A stretch of 64,000 nt of DNA, taken from Parachlamydia sp. AcF125. GTDB taxonomy: Bacteria > Chlamydiota > Chlamydiia > Chlamydiales > Parachlamydiaceae. The notes beneath the pieces are model-generated. The model saw only the letters and a list, made by a program, of their open reading frames with translations. It did not search any database and was not told the origin of the DNA. Location: assembly GCF_018342475.1 (NCBI RefSeq), contig NZ_JAEMUD010000001.1, forward strand, positions 682,001-746,000, read 5' to 3'. This document shows, piece after piece, positions 44,777-53,330 of the stretch; positions within the stretch are counted from its first letter, which is position 1; each line of letters opens with the position of its first letter. Position numbers and translations under genes: made by a program.

Positions 44777-45943
44777 ATGCGGTTAGTTCATACCTTTCAT
44801 GACCCAAACCTTGCTCACTCCTTTGGGTCATTTTTGCACAAGCAAGGTGTTGAGTATCAAATTGAGCAAAATGTGAATAAAGATTGGGGAAGCCCCGATT
44901 ATGGATTGATGAGCAGTGAGATTTGGATCTTCAATGAAGAGGATTTAGAAAAGGTTCAAGGTTGGCTCGATGCGTTCTCTCGCAATCCGGGAGAGCTGAG
45001 GTTTAAAAAAAAAGAAGATGAGCAGGAGCTGCTTCCCATGGATCCATTGCTTCCCGAAGAAGAAGCTCCTCCGTTTTTCCATCGTCAAAGGCAAGTTTCT
45101 TCAGGAGTCTCCCAACCTATGGGGCGGGTGACTCTCTACTTTTGGTTAGCTTGCATTTTAATTTTCTTCATTAGTCAGTTCACTACTCCCCAATTTGAAA
45201 CCTCTGCGACTCATCTCCCTTATCCGGTTTCGCTATCATTGGTCAAAAAAGCCTTGCTTTACGATTATCCACAAGCTTTTGAAGTTCTCGATCGGTTTGC
45301 CGAAGCATTTGAGGTAGAGAAATTGCCTACTTCTCCAGAAGCAAAAGCTCTTTTGCAAGAATTTTCCCATACTCCTTATTGGGAAGGAATTTATGACCAG
45401 ATTGTCAAGCATTTTCAGTATTCCGGTGCGATCTGGGAATTTAAAGCCCCTATGTTTGAAAAAATTAGGCAGGGAGAAGTTTGGAGACTCTTTACTCCTG
45501 CTCTTCTTCATAGCGACCTTTTTCATCTTTTTTTTAACATGCTTTGGCTGATTGCGATTGGGCAGCAAATTGAGCAGCGCATTGGAAAAGGTAAATATAT
45601 TTTGTTTATCTTGTTAACGGGTATTTTTTCCAACACCGCTCAATATTTAATGAGTGGCTCAAACTTTTTAGGCTTTTCCGGTATTTTATGTGCAATGATT
45701 GCCTTTATTTGGGTGCGGCAACGTTATGCTGCTTGGGAGGGTTATCAGGTACAAAGGTTGACTTTAGGGCTTAGTTTGTTTTTTATTTTCACTATGTTAG
45801 GTATCCAATTGCTCTCGTTTGCTTTAGAGGTCATGCAGCTGACAATTCTATCGCCGGGAATTGCCAACACGGCGCATTTGAGTGGAGCTTTACTTGGTTA
45901 CTTGTTAGGGAAATTGCCCTACTTCTCTTGGAAAGGCTCTTAA
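44777..45943 (+). CDS. glpG: GlpG-type rhomboid intramembrane protease
   Basis: This is a serine protease cutting transmembrane segments. It has a GlpG-like cytosolic N-terminal domain (residues 1-75), an acidic linker, then about six membrane helices. The landmarks WRLFTPALLHSDLFHLFFNM, NMLWLIAIGQQIEQRIG, the catalytic Ser in GFSGILCAM, and the His in NTAHLSGALLGYLLG are all present. Length of 388 is longer than E. coli GlpG (276) because of an inserted segment between the first helix and the core. The gene follows rfaE2 by 10 nt and is probably co-transcribed. Confidence 0.9.
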   Translation: MRLVHTFHDPNLAHSFGSFLHKQGVEYQIEQNVNKDWGSPDYGLMSSEIWIFNEEDLEKVQGWLDAFSRNPGELRFKKKEDEQELLPMDPLLPEEEAPPFFHRQRQVSSGVSQPMGRVTLYFWLACILIFFISQFTTPQFETSATHLPYPVSLSLVKKALLYDYPQAFEVLDRFAEAFEVEKLPTSPEAKALLQEFSHTPYWEGIYDQIVKHFQYSGAIWEFKAPMFEKIRQGEVWRLFTPALLHSDLFHLFFNMLWLIAIGQQIEQRIGKGKYILFILLTGIFSNTAQYLMSGSNFLGFSGILCAMIAFIWVRQRYAAWEGYQVQRLTLGLSLFFIFTMLGIQLLSFALEVMQLTILSPGIANTAHLSGALLGYLLGKLPYFSWKGS

Positions 45944-46463
45944 ATTATCTCGTGGGCTTGGCTGAAACGCTTAAGAATATACCTCAGAATATACATTGCC
46001 AACGCCGCACAAAAATGCATGTCGCAAAGCAAATAACAGGCTTGGAGTAACTCTTAAGGCCAAAAATTTTCACACGCAGGGTGGAAAATGGTAATCAATG
46101 GACAGCTAGTAGTCACTTGCTTAGACTGCATAAAGCTATTTATCTTTCCCCTAAGATCGAAGGCTTGTTTTTTTAAGGATTGCTTTTTCGACGCTATTTT
46201 GTTTTTTTAAGCCGAGCTTTTGAAGTTTTTCTGCAATCACTCGAACTTGATCTGCTAAGGTTTGAGAGGAGGATACCGAATTTGAACTGAAAACGGGGAA
46301 ACGGAAGGGGATGACGTTACGGGGATGTCACGCTCTTAACCTCCTTGATGAAAGCTAAATTTGAAGTAGATATTCTATGTTTAATTCTTTATGATTACCG
46401 AGAAAAAACAACTTATTAACTTGAAAAACGATAGACTTTTTCTGAATTTCCCGAAAGTTAAAT
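45944..46463. other. 520-bp gap with a remnant reading frame
   Basis: A minus-strand frame runs from 46327 to a TAG at 46151 with no start codon but protein-like sequence (TLADQVRVIAEKLQKLGL and VEKAILKKTSLRS), suggesting the 3' remnant of a small gene. The rest (45944-46150) shows no gene or RNA. The RNase Z promoter should be in the AT-rich end, 46330-46460. Confidence 0.4.
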
Positions 46464-47372
46464 ATGAGCGTTCGAGACCTTATTATTCTAGGCACTTCAA
46501 GTCAGCAGCCAACTCGCTTTCGCAACCACGGGGCTTATCTTTTCCGCTGGAATAACGAAGGTTTTTTATTTGACCCCGGAGAAGGCACACAAAGGCAATT
46601 TATCTTTGCGAATGTGGCCCCCACTGTGATCACCCGCATTTTGATTTCTCATTTTCATGGAGACCATTGTTTAGGGCTTGGCTCCATTTTAATGCGTCTC
46701 AATCTGGATAAAGTCACCCATCCCATTCATTGTTATTATCCGGCAAGTGGTAAAAAGTATTTTGATCGCCTGCGTTATGGCACGATTTACCATGAAAATA
46801 TTCATGTGATCGAGCACCCTGTTTCTGAGGCTGGCGTTGTCCACGATGATGGGGCTTTCAGAATTGAGGCCACTTTTTTAGATCACGCCGTCCAAAATAT
46901 TGGGTGGAGAATTACTGAAGCGGATGCGCGCAAATTTGATCGTGAAAAATTGCTTTCATCCGGCATTGTGGGGCCTCAAGTTAAGGAATTGCAAAAGCAG
47001 GGACAGTTAATGAAAAATGAAAAGCTGGTTCTGCTGGATGAGGTAAGTTCCATACGTAAAGGGGATAGTATTGCTGTAGTGATTGATACGCGTGTATGCC
47101 CGCAAGCGATTGAAATTGCGAAAAATGCCAAAATTTTGCTTTGTGAAAGTACCTATCTGGAAGAACACCAAGAATTAGCTTACCGCCATTATCACCTCAC
47201 AGCTAAGCAGGCAGCCCAAATTGCCAAAGATGCAAATGTGCGAGAGCTCATTTTAACCCACTTTTCAGCTCGCTATTTGGATGTAGAAAAAATGGAGGCG
47301 GAGGCACGCACGATTTTCCCTGCGACTTATGCGGCCGAAGATTTAAAGGTTTTTCCTTTTATTAAAGAGTAG
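46464..47372 (+). CDS. rnz: Ribonuclease Z
   Basis: RNase Z is the 3' endonuclease that trims tRNA precursors. The MBL zinc motif [14 protein letters not shown] is preceded by LGTSSQQPT and [10 protein letters not shown] as in tRNase Z. The later ligands occur in [12 protein letters not shown] and [11 protein letters not shown], and the long insert between them is the exosite region. Length of 302 is typical of the short bacterial form. Monocistronic by layout, 106 nt before the next gene. Confidence 0.95.
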   Translation: MSVRDLIILGTSSQQPTRFRNHGAYLFRWNNEGFLFDPGEGTQRQFIFANVAPTVITRILISHFHGDHCLGLGSILMRLNLDKVTHPIHCYYPASGKKYFDRLRYGTIYHENIHVIEHPVSEAGVVHDDGAFRIEATFLDHAVQNIGWRITEADARKFDREKLLSSGIVGPQVKELQKQGQLMKNEKLVLLDEVSSIRKGDSIAVVIDTRVCPQAIEIAKNAKILLCESTYLEEHQELAYRHYHLTAKQAAQIAKDANVRELILTHFSARYLDVEKMEAEARTIFPATYAAEDLKVFPFIKE

Positions 47373-47505
47373 GGATATGGCTATAGTCTCTTTAATTAAT
47401 TAAAAAGTTTTATTTAAAATTTAGGCAAATTAGACAATTTCGTAGACAAAAAGCCCTCTTTTTTTACAAGATCAAGGTTTGTTCCCCACAAATGAGGTTT
47501 TTAAC

Positions 47506-48492
47506 GTGTTTATCGAAGCTGCCTACCGTTTTCTGGAGTATTTGCGAATTGTTAAAAATGCGTCAGAGCATACAGTTCGCAATTACGCCATCGACTTGAA
47601 TGCTTTAAAAGAGTATCTCGAGCATGATTTCTTACCAGAAGGCGAGCAGCAGTTGCCTCCTAAAATTCGCTACAATGAGGCCTATTCTGAAAGGCTAAAA
47701 ATGTATGACTCCTTGTTAAAGTTAGAGGCAATTTCACGTAAAACCATTCGAGGTTTTCTTGCTTACTTAAGTGAGCATCAAGTTCATAAGCGTACAGTTG
47801 TGCGCCGGCTTTCTTCTCTACGCTCCTTTTTCAAATATACTCTGACGCAAAAATGGATTTCAACCAATCCTACAGAAGAGCTTGAGTCGCCACGTGTGGA
47901 AAAAAAAGTTCCTAACTCTCTTTCTTACGATCAAGTACAGGCATTGTTTGATCAACCTGATGTGAAAACATTGCTAGGGTTTAGAGATCGCGTGATTATG
48001 GAGCTTTTCTATAGCTCAGGCTTGCGAGTAAGCGAACTTGTTGCTTTAGATCGGCATGAATTTGACCCAAAAAATTTGTTGATTAAGCTTAAAGGCAAAG
48101 GAAAAAAAGAGCGAATCATTCCCATCACTAAAAATGCAGCAGATTGGATTAGCGCTTACTTGACGCATCCTGAAAGGTGCGTAGAGACAGACGGGCATTT
48201 GGCACAGCAAGATCCCGATGCTATTTTCTTAAATCGCCTTGGTACACGTTTGACAACCCGTTCAGTGGACCGAAAGTTTGATAAATATTTAACTGCTAGT
48301 GGCTTGATTGGCAAGGTGACGCCGCACACGATTCGGCATACTATCGCCACGCATTGGCTTGAAAATGGGATGGACCTTAAAACCATTCAAATGATTCTAG
48401 GGCATACCTCTTTAGCCACCACGACTATTTATACCCAAGTTTCTAAAAGCCTTAAAAAGAAAGTATACGATCAAACTCATCCAAGAGCTTAA
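47506..48492 (+). CDS. xerC: Tyrosine recombinase XerC-type
   Basis: This site-specific recombinase probably resolves chromosome dimers. The N-terminal SAM-like domain (RIVKNASEHTVRNYAIDLN) and the catalytic residues Arg (SGLRVSEL), Lys (KGKGKKERI), HxxR (HTIRHTIATH), His (LGHTSLATT) and the nucleophile Tyr (IYTQV) are complete. An in-frame TTG opens the frame at 47479, but GAGG eight bases before the GTG at 47506 makes that start better (~328 residues). XerC and XerD are hard to separate by sequence alone. Confidence 0.92.
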   Translation: MFIEAAYRFLEYLRIVKNASEHTVRNYAIDLNALKEYLEHDFLPEGEQQLPPKIRYNEAYSERLKMYDSLLKLEAISRKTIRGFLAYLSEHQVHKRTVVRRLSSLRSFFKYTLTQKWISTNPTEELESPRVEKKVPNSLSYDQVQALFDQPDVKTLLGFRDRVIMELFYSSGLRVSELVALDRHEFDPKNLLIKLKGKGKKERIIPITKNAADWISAYLTHPERCVETDGHLAQQDPDAIFLNRLGTRLTTRSVDRKFDKYLTASGLIGKVTPHTIRHTIATHWLENGMDLKTIQMILGHTSLATTTIYTQVSKSLKKKVYDQTHPRA

Positions 48493-48604
48493 AGAATGAA
48501 GGGGATATAATAGGCTTTTGGTGGATTTTTCACTTTCTTCTTTCTCGTTTTTTTGATAAATTAATCGTATTTTAATCTCCTGAATTTTTGGTAAGTTTAA
48601 ATTT

Positions 48605-50200
48605 ATGATTACACTTAATAAGATCTCGAAAAGTTTTGGAAGCCGCGTGTTATTTGATGATGTCACCATCACTTTCAACGTAGGCCGTCGTTATGGTTTA
48701 ACTGGTCCCAATGGAGCCGGAAAATCTACCCTTTTAAAAATTATTATGGGGGTTGAAGAACCTACAAGTGGAACAGTGACTCTGCCGGATCATGTAGGAA
48801 TATTGCGTCAAAACATCGAGGAATTCAAAGACTTTTTGGTCTTAGATGTGGTGATTTCCGGTAATTCTCGTCTATGGAAAGCGCTGAAAGAACGGGATGC
48901 TTTATATGAAGTTGAAATGACCGACGAAGTGGGCATGCGCTTAGGCGATTTAGAAGGAGTGATTGCAGAAGAAGATGGCTATTCAGCAGAAGCAAATGCA
49001 GAAGTATTGCTCTCTGGAATGGGATTACCTTCCGAGATTTTCACTAAAAAAATGCATGAAATCCCCACAGACCTTCAGTTCAGAGTCTTGTTATGCCAAG
49101 CTTTATTTGGAAACCCAGAAGCTCTTCTTCTGGACGAGCCGACTAACCATTTGGACCTTGAATCGATCGGCTGGCTAGAAACCTTTTTAAGAAATTACAA
49201 GGGGACCCTTATTGTCATTAGCCACGACCGTCACTTTTTAAATTCTGTGACCACCGATATCGCTGATATTGACTATGACACTATCATTGTTTATCCGGGC
49301 AATTATGACGAAATGATCGTAGCAAAAACAGCTGTGCGGGAGCGTGCCGAACAAGATGCTAAATCTAAAGAAAAAAAGATTTCTCAATTAAGAGAATTTG
49401 TGGCTCGTTTTGGAGCTGGAACTCGGGCAAGCCAAGTGCAATCTCGATTGCGTGAAATTAATCGCTTGCAGCCGCAAGAGCTAAAAAAATCCAATATTCA
49501 ACGTCCTTATATTCGCTTCATTCCCACAGAGAAAGCCCCCGGAAAAATTGTGATTAAATCGGATCATTCCTCCAAAGCCTATGATCACCCGGTCGTTAAA
49601 GGTTTTAACCTCGAAATTGAACGAGGGGACAAAATTGGCATTATCGGAAATAATGGCCGGGGTAAAACAACCTTGCTAAAGCTTCTCACTGGTTTATTAC
49701 AGCCTGATTCGGGAAAAGTAGAATTAGGGCATAATGTGCAAATCAGTTATTTCCCCCAAAACCATAGCGAGATTGTAGAGAAAAAGGATTCGGTTACAGC
49801 ATTCGAGTGGTTAAAAGAGAGAAAACCGGGCATTTATGATCAAGATATTCGCAGCGTGATGGGAAAAATGCTTTTCGGCGGAGATGATGCTTTTAAGCCT
49901 GTGACTTCGCTTTCGGGAGGGGAGACTGCTCGTTTGATTTTAGCAGGCATGATGTTGTCAGAACACAACGTATTGCTATTGGATGAACCCAACAATCATT
50001 TGGATTTGGAAGCTGTTTCTGCCTTAGCCTGGGGATTATCGGAGTATAAAGGAACAGTCGTGGTTGTAAGCCATGACCGTGATTTGATTTCCACCGTTGC
50101 CACAAAAATTATTTCCTTTGAAGCTGACGGAGTTCATCTATTTGACGGGCCATTAGAGGAATATCTAGTTGCTAAAGAAGAAAAGATGAAATCTTTCTAA
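48605..50200 (+). CDS. ybiT: ABC-F ATPase, YbiT type
   Basis: This ribosome-associated ATPase without membrane domains has two ABC cassettes: GPNGAGKST and GNNGRGKTT as Walker A, ALLLDEPTNHLDL and VLLLDEPNNHLDLEA as Walker B. The first signature is degenerate (PTDLQFRVLLCQAL) while the second is canonical (SLSGGETARL), as in YbiT. The helical linker between the cassettes includes ARFGAGTRASQVQSRLREIN. Length of 531 is standard. The role is in translation, not transport. It is followed 24 nt later by the methyltransferase gene. Confidence 0.93.
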   Translation: MITLNKISKSFGSRVLFDDVTITFNVGRRYGLTGPNGAGKSTLLKIIMGVEEPTSGTVTLPDHVGILRQNIEEFKDFLVLDVVISGNSRLWKALKERDALYEVEMTDEVGMRLGDLEGVIAEEDGYSAEANAEVLLSGMGLPSEIFTKKMHEIPTDLQFRVLLCQALFGNPEALLLDEPTNHLDLESIGWLETFLRNYKGTLIVISHDRHFLNSVTTDIADIDYDTIIVYPGNYDEMIVAKTAVRERAEQDAKSKEKKISQLREFVARFGAGTRASQVQSRLREINRLQPQELKKSNIQRPYIRFIPTEKAPGKIVIKSDHSSKAYDHPVVKGFNLEIERGDKIGIIGNNGRGKTTLLKLLTGLLQPDSGKVELGHNVQISYFPQNHSEIVEKKDSVTAFEWLKERKPGIYDQDIRSVMGKMLFGGDDAFKPVTSLSGGETARLILAGMMLSEHNVLLLDEPNNHLDLEAVSALAWGLSEYKGTVVVVSHDRDLISTVATKIISFEADGVHLFDGPLEEYLVAKEEKMKSF

Positions 50201-50216
50201 TGCTTTAGTAAAGCAT
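50200..50216 (+). promoter_or_regulatory. Short palindrome between ybiT and the methyltransferase gene
   Basis: The 17-nt palindrome ATGCTTTAGTAAAGCAT can form a 6-bp stem with a 5-nt loop immediately after the ybiT stop, 8 nt before the next start. There is no U tract, so it is more likely an RNA structure affecting processing or translation than a terminator. Confidence 0.3.
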
Positions 50217-50224
50217 CAGGTAGC

Positions 50225-50986
50225 ATGTTTGATTTCACAAAAAGAAAGTTTCTCGGCTTACCTATTGAAAGGCAGCATAAAAAATGCGCGGAATTAATCC
50301 GTTTTCTTTACGCGCAAAAAGTGGAGAAAGAAGAGAGGGAAAAGCTTTTAGAGACTTATCAAACGCTGCTAAGTTGGATGAAGATGGATTTAATGGCTTT
50401 GGGTAATTTCAAGAGCCTAGCTGATCAATTTCATTTTCATCTCAAAAAAGCTAAAATGTCTTTAAAGGAATGGAACCTATTGCCTCAAATTTCCACTCAA
50501 GATCGGGAAAAGGGATGGGAAGAGCCCGGCCTTATCGCCATTTATTTGGATAACATCCGCTCAGCTTTTAATGTGGGTAGCATCATTCGGACAGTCGAAG
50601 CCTTTTCCCTAGGGAGCGTTTATTTTTCTAAAGACACTCCTTTTATCGAGCATGCCCAAGTTCAAAAAGCATCTATGGGTACTTTTGAATGGGTCACATG
50701 CTTTAAAGATGTTTCATTACCTGATCTTCCAAAACCTCTCATAGCCCTTGAAACAAGCCCTGATGCCCTTTCTCTGTATGATTTTGTCTTCCCCGAAATT
50801 TTTTCGCTGATTTTAGGAAATGAAGAATATGGGTGTTCTGAGTCCACCTTAAAAGAAGCTGATTTTCTCCTGCAAATTCCTCTTACCGGAAGGAAAAATT
50901 CCATAAACGTAGCGAATGCCTTTGCCATAGCGGCCGGGGAGATCTGCAGACAAAAAAGGGTGAGGGAATCTTATGACCAAGTATAA
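50225..50986 (+). CDS. TrmH/SpoU-family RNA 2'-O-methyltransferase
   Basis: This SAM-dependent ribose methyltransferase has the SPOUT motif 1 IYLDNIRSAFNVGSIIRTVE, motif 2 SLILGNEEYGCSESTL and motif 3 LQIPLTGRKNSINVANAFAI, covering residues ~105-245. The N-terminal ~100 residues are helical and unlike TrmH itself, so the exact tRNA/rRNA target is open. Length is 253. It lies 24 nt behind ybiT and could be co-transcribed. Confidence 0.9.
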   Translation: MFDFTKRKFLGLPIERQHKKCAELIRFLYAQKVEKEEREKLLETYQTLLSWMKMDLMALGNFKSLADQFHFHLKKAKMSLKEWNLLPQISTQDREKGWEEPGLIAIYLDNIRSAFNVGSIIRTVEAFSLGSVYFSKDTPFIEHAQVQKASMGTFEWVTCFKDVSLPDLPKPLIALETSPDALSLYDFVFPEIFSLILGNEEYGCSESTLKEADFLLQIPLTGRKNSINVANAFAIAAGEICRQKRVRESYDQV

Positions 50987-51187
50987 GAAACTCCTCTGTT
51001 TTTTCCCCAGGTGGGAAGCTTATTAACGATCTGCTCGTTCGCTGCAGTCTCACCTTTTATGCTTATCCATCCCTTGTTAAGTTAAAAATAAAAATAAGTA
51101 AACAGGACAAGGTTGCGTTTAGTGCTGATAAATTTTGGAATAGTATGCTAGCATGAGGCTTTGAACTAAAAAAAAAGAGGTGCCAAG

Positions 51188-52024
51188 ATGCAGCTGAAAT
51201 CTACATGCTTGCTAGAAAATTTCCAAGAAACATCTGGTTTTCGACAAGAGGTTATCTGCTATCTAAAGCACTTGCGAGACACAATCATTCGGGCTTTTGA
51301 GGAGCTTGAAAATGGAGAGGTATTTGAGCGCAAAACTTGGCCCTACCATTCAGGAGAAGGGGGAGGAGAGATCTCGGTTCTTCGGGGAAAGGTTTTTGAA
51401 AAAGCTGCTGTGAACTGGTCTGGTGTATTGGGCGATAAATTCCCTATGAATGATGGTGAAGGGGCTTTTTTTGCCACAGGGGTCAGCCTAATCACCCATA
51501 TGAACAATCCACACGCTCCAACAGCACATATGAATGTGCGTTATATTGAGACGGCGAACCGAACCTGGTTTGGTGGAGGATATGATTTAACTCCGATGGG
51601 ATTTCCTTATGAGGAAGATACCCTCCATTTTCATGCGGTTGCGAAAGAAACATTAGATCGACATGGGTCTCATTTATACCCCCAATTTTCCCAGAATGCT
51701 CGAGATTACTTCTACATTCCTCACATGCAAAGGGAAAGAGGAGTGGGAGGCGTTTTCTTTGATCACTACAATACGGGAGACCTATCGCGAGATTTCTGTA
51801 TGTGGAAAGATGTGGGAGAAACTTTTACAAAAGCTCTCATCCCCATTCTTAAAAAGAGAATCAATCAGCCTTTTTCTGACGAGGAAAAAGAAGTTCAGCT
51901 TAAAAAGCGCGGACATTATGTGGAGTTTAACCTTCTCTATGATCGCGGAACAAAGTTTGGCTTTCAATCTGGAGGTAATCCAGAGGCTATCCTTTGTTCA
52001 TTACCGCCTGTTGTAAAGTGGTAG
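51188..52024 (+). CDS. hemF: Oxygen-dependent coproporphyrinogen-III oxidase
   Basis: This enzyme performs the aerobic oxidative decarboxylation of coproporphyrinogen III in haem synthesis. The family residues are clear: HAPTAHMNVRYIE, WFGGGYDLTP, and the C-terminal FEFQSGG-like segment GTKFGFQSGGNPEAIL. The substrate-site segment GVGGVFFDHYN is present. Length is 278, slightly short of 300. AGAGG precedes the ATG. Monocistronic. The presence of the O2-dependent form fits an aerobic intracellular organism. Confidence 0.95.
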   Translation: MQLKSTCLLENFQETSGFRQEVICYLKHLRDTIIRAFEELENGEVFERKTWPYHSGEGGGEISVLRGKVFEKAAVNWSGVLGDKFPMNDGEGAFFATGVSLITHMNNPHAPTAHMNVRYIETANRTWFGGGYDLTPMGFPYEEDTLHFHAVAKETLDRHGSHLYPQFSQNARDYFYIPHMQRERGVGGVFFDHYNTGDLSRDFCMWKDVGETFTKALIPILKKRINQPFSDEEKEVQLKKRGHYVEFNLLYDRGTKFGFQSGGNPEAILCSLPPVVKW

Positions 52025-52142
52025 CAGAAATCGAGGAACTGAACACCGCGCCTAATTAGTTGAAAATAAAAAAAATACACCGTCTTAAAGTATAGGAACA
52101 GCAGAAGATTTAAACGAATTTACCATTATCTGCTTGGATAAA

Positions 52143-53051
52143 ATGCGGTTTAGAAAAAGGAAAACCTTTTTAGACCGGATCGGGCTTAAAGTGGCGATTC
52201 GAGGAGGGATTGCAGCGGGGCTAAGTTGGTTTTTAGGGGTCTGGTTTAGTAAAGCTCTAGCCCACCCGGATATACTTGCAAGTGGAACATGGTGTGTGTG
52301 TGGTCAGCTTTTGTTATATTACAGGCGCATCTGGGAGGTACATATAAAGCTGCATGGGAGCGCTTCTTAGGGTTTTTGATTGGGTCTTTAATTGGCGGAG
52401 TTTGTAAGTCGTTTTTGGGGCTCACCCTTTAACGCTTGGATTTTTTGTCATTTTGGCAGTTTGCTTACTTTCCTTTTTGAATTTAAAAGACAGCATTCGG
52501 ATCGCTTGCATGCCATTATCGGTGGCCATGATTCTTTGGGGGATGTCTCGGTCGATTAGTCCTTGGACATTTGCGTTTTTTCGGTTTATAGATTCGGCGC
52601 TTGGAATCCTAACCGCTGTGATCATTGCCTACACCTTGTGGCCTTCAGAAGCCACCCAAATGTTGCAACAGAAGTTGCCTCAGCTCTTAAATTTAAGCGG
52701 AAAACTCTATCGAATGCTTCTAACTCTTGATGAAGAATTTGAAGAGTTTAATGACAGTTATCGCAAAAGTTTGAAGGAAGGGGATAATCTCCTACTGGAA
52801 AGCCGCAAGTTTCTCAGTGAACCAAAACTGGAACTTCTGATTAAGTCTTCAATACTGAACAGTGGGAGAATTTGGTTGAAGACGCGGAAAGGCCAATTTT
52901 GCCGATATTGAAAATGACTTTGTCTTTTTTTAACCTTAAGCAAGTCATTGAGGAATTGCTTATACTGGAAGAAAAAATTAGCCATCTAAACCGCGTGATA
53001 CGATTGCCTTTTTGCTTAAAATGCAGCGGGCTAATTTTTGTTTCTGCCTAA
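52143..53051 (+). pseudogene. FUSC-family (aromatic acid exporter-like) membrane protein, frameshifted
   Basis: Three reading frames together encode one FUSC-type exporter. Frame 1 (52143 to ~52293) gives IGLKVAIRGGIAAGLSWFLG and LASGTW. After a shift at the (TG) repeat near 52290, frame 2 carries FVILQAHLGGTYKAAWERFL and FLIGSLIGG to ~52420. After a second shift near TTTTTGGGG, frame 3 continues FFVILAVCLLSFLNLKDS with ACMPLSVAMILWG until ~52850, then a third shift gives VEDAERPILPILK to a stop at 53051. Such independent lesions point to a decayed gene rather than one sequencing error. Membrane helices match a typical FUSC core. Confidence 0.75.
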
Positions 53052-53330
53052 AAATTTAGCTGTAATAAGCCTAACTAAGCTGCCTCCCTCAATTCTAAAA
53101 AAGTGTCTTAGTGAGAATTTTCCTGGCTGAGCTTGATCCTTTACTAAAACTTGGCTAAATCTTGGGCCGTTTGCACTAAATCTCTTCCGGAATTTTTTCC
53201 TTTAAGTTCTTATAGGATTTAATAAGGTTTTTTATTTTCATTATCTATTTTAAGCTTTTTCTTTTCTTTTTGACTTTTAATCTTCCATTTGTTGTAAGTA
53301 ATTTATCGTGGCAGTCAAAAGGGGGTAATT

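Noticed and set aside
45944-46463. tRNA or other structured RNA gene in the gap
   Set aside because: No T-loop consensus, acceptor pairing or CCA-type end could be found on either strand.
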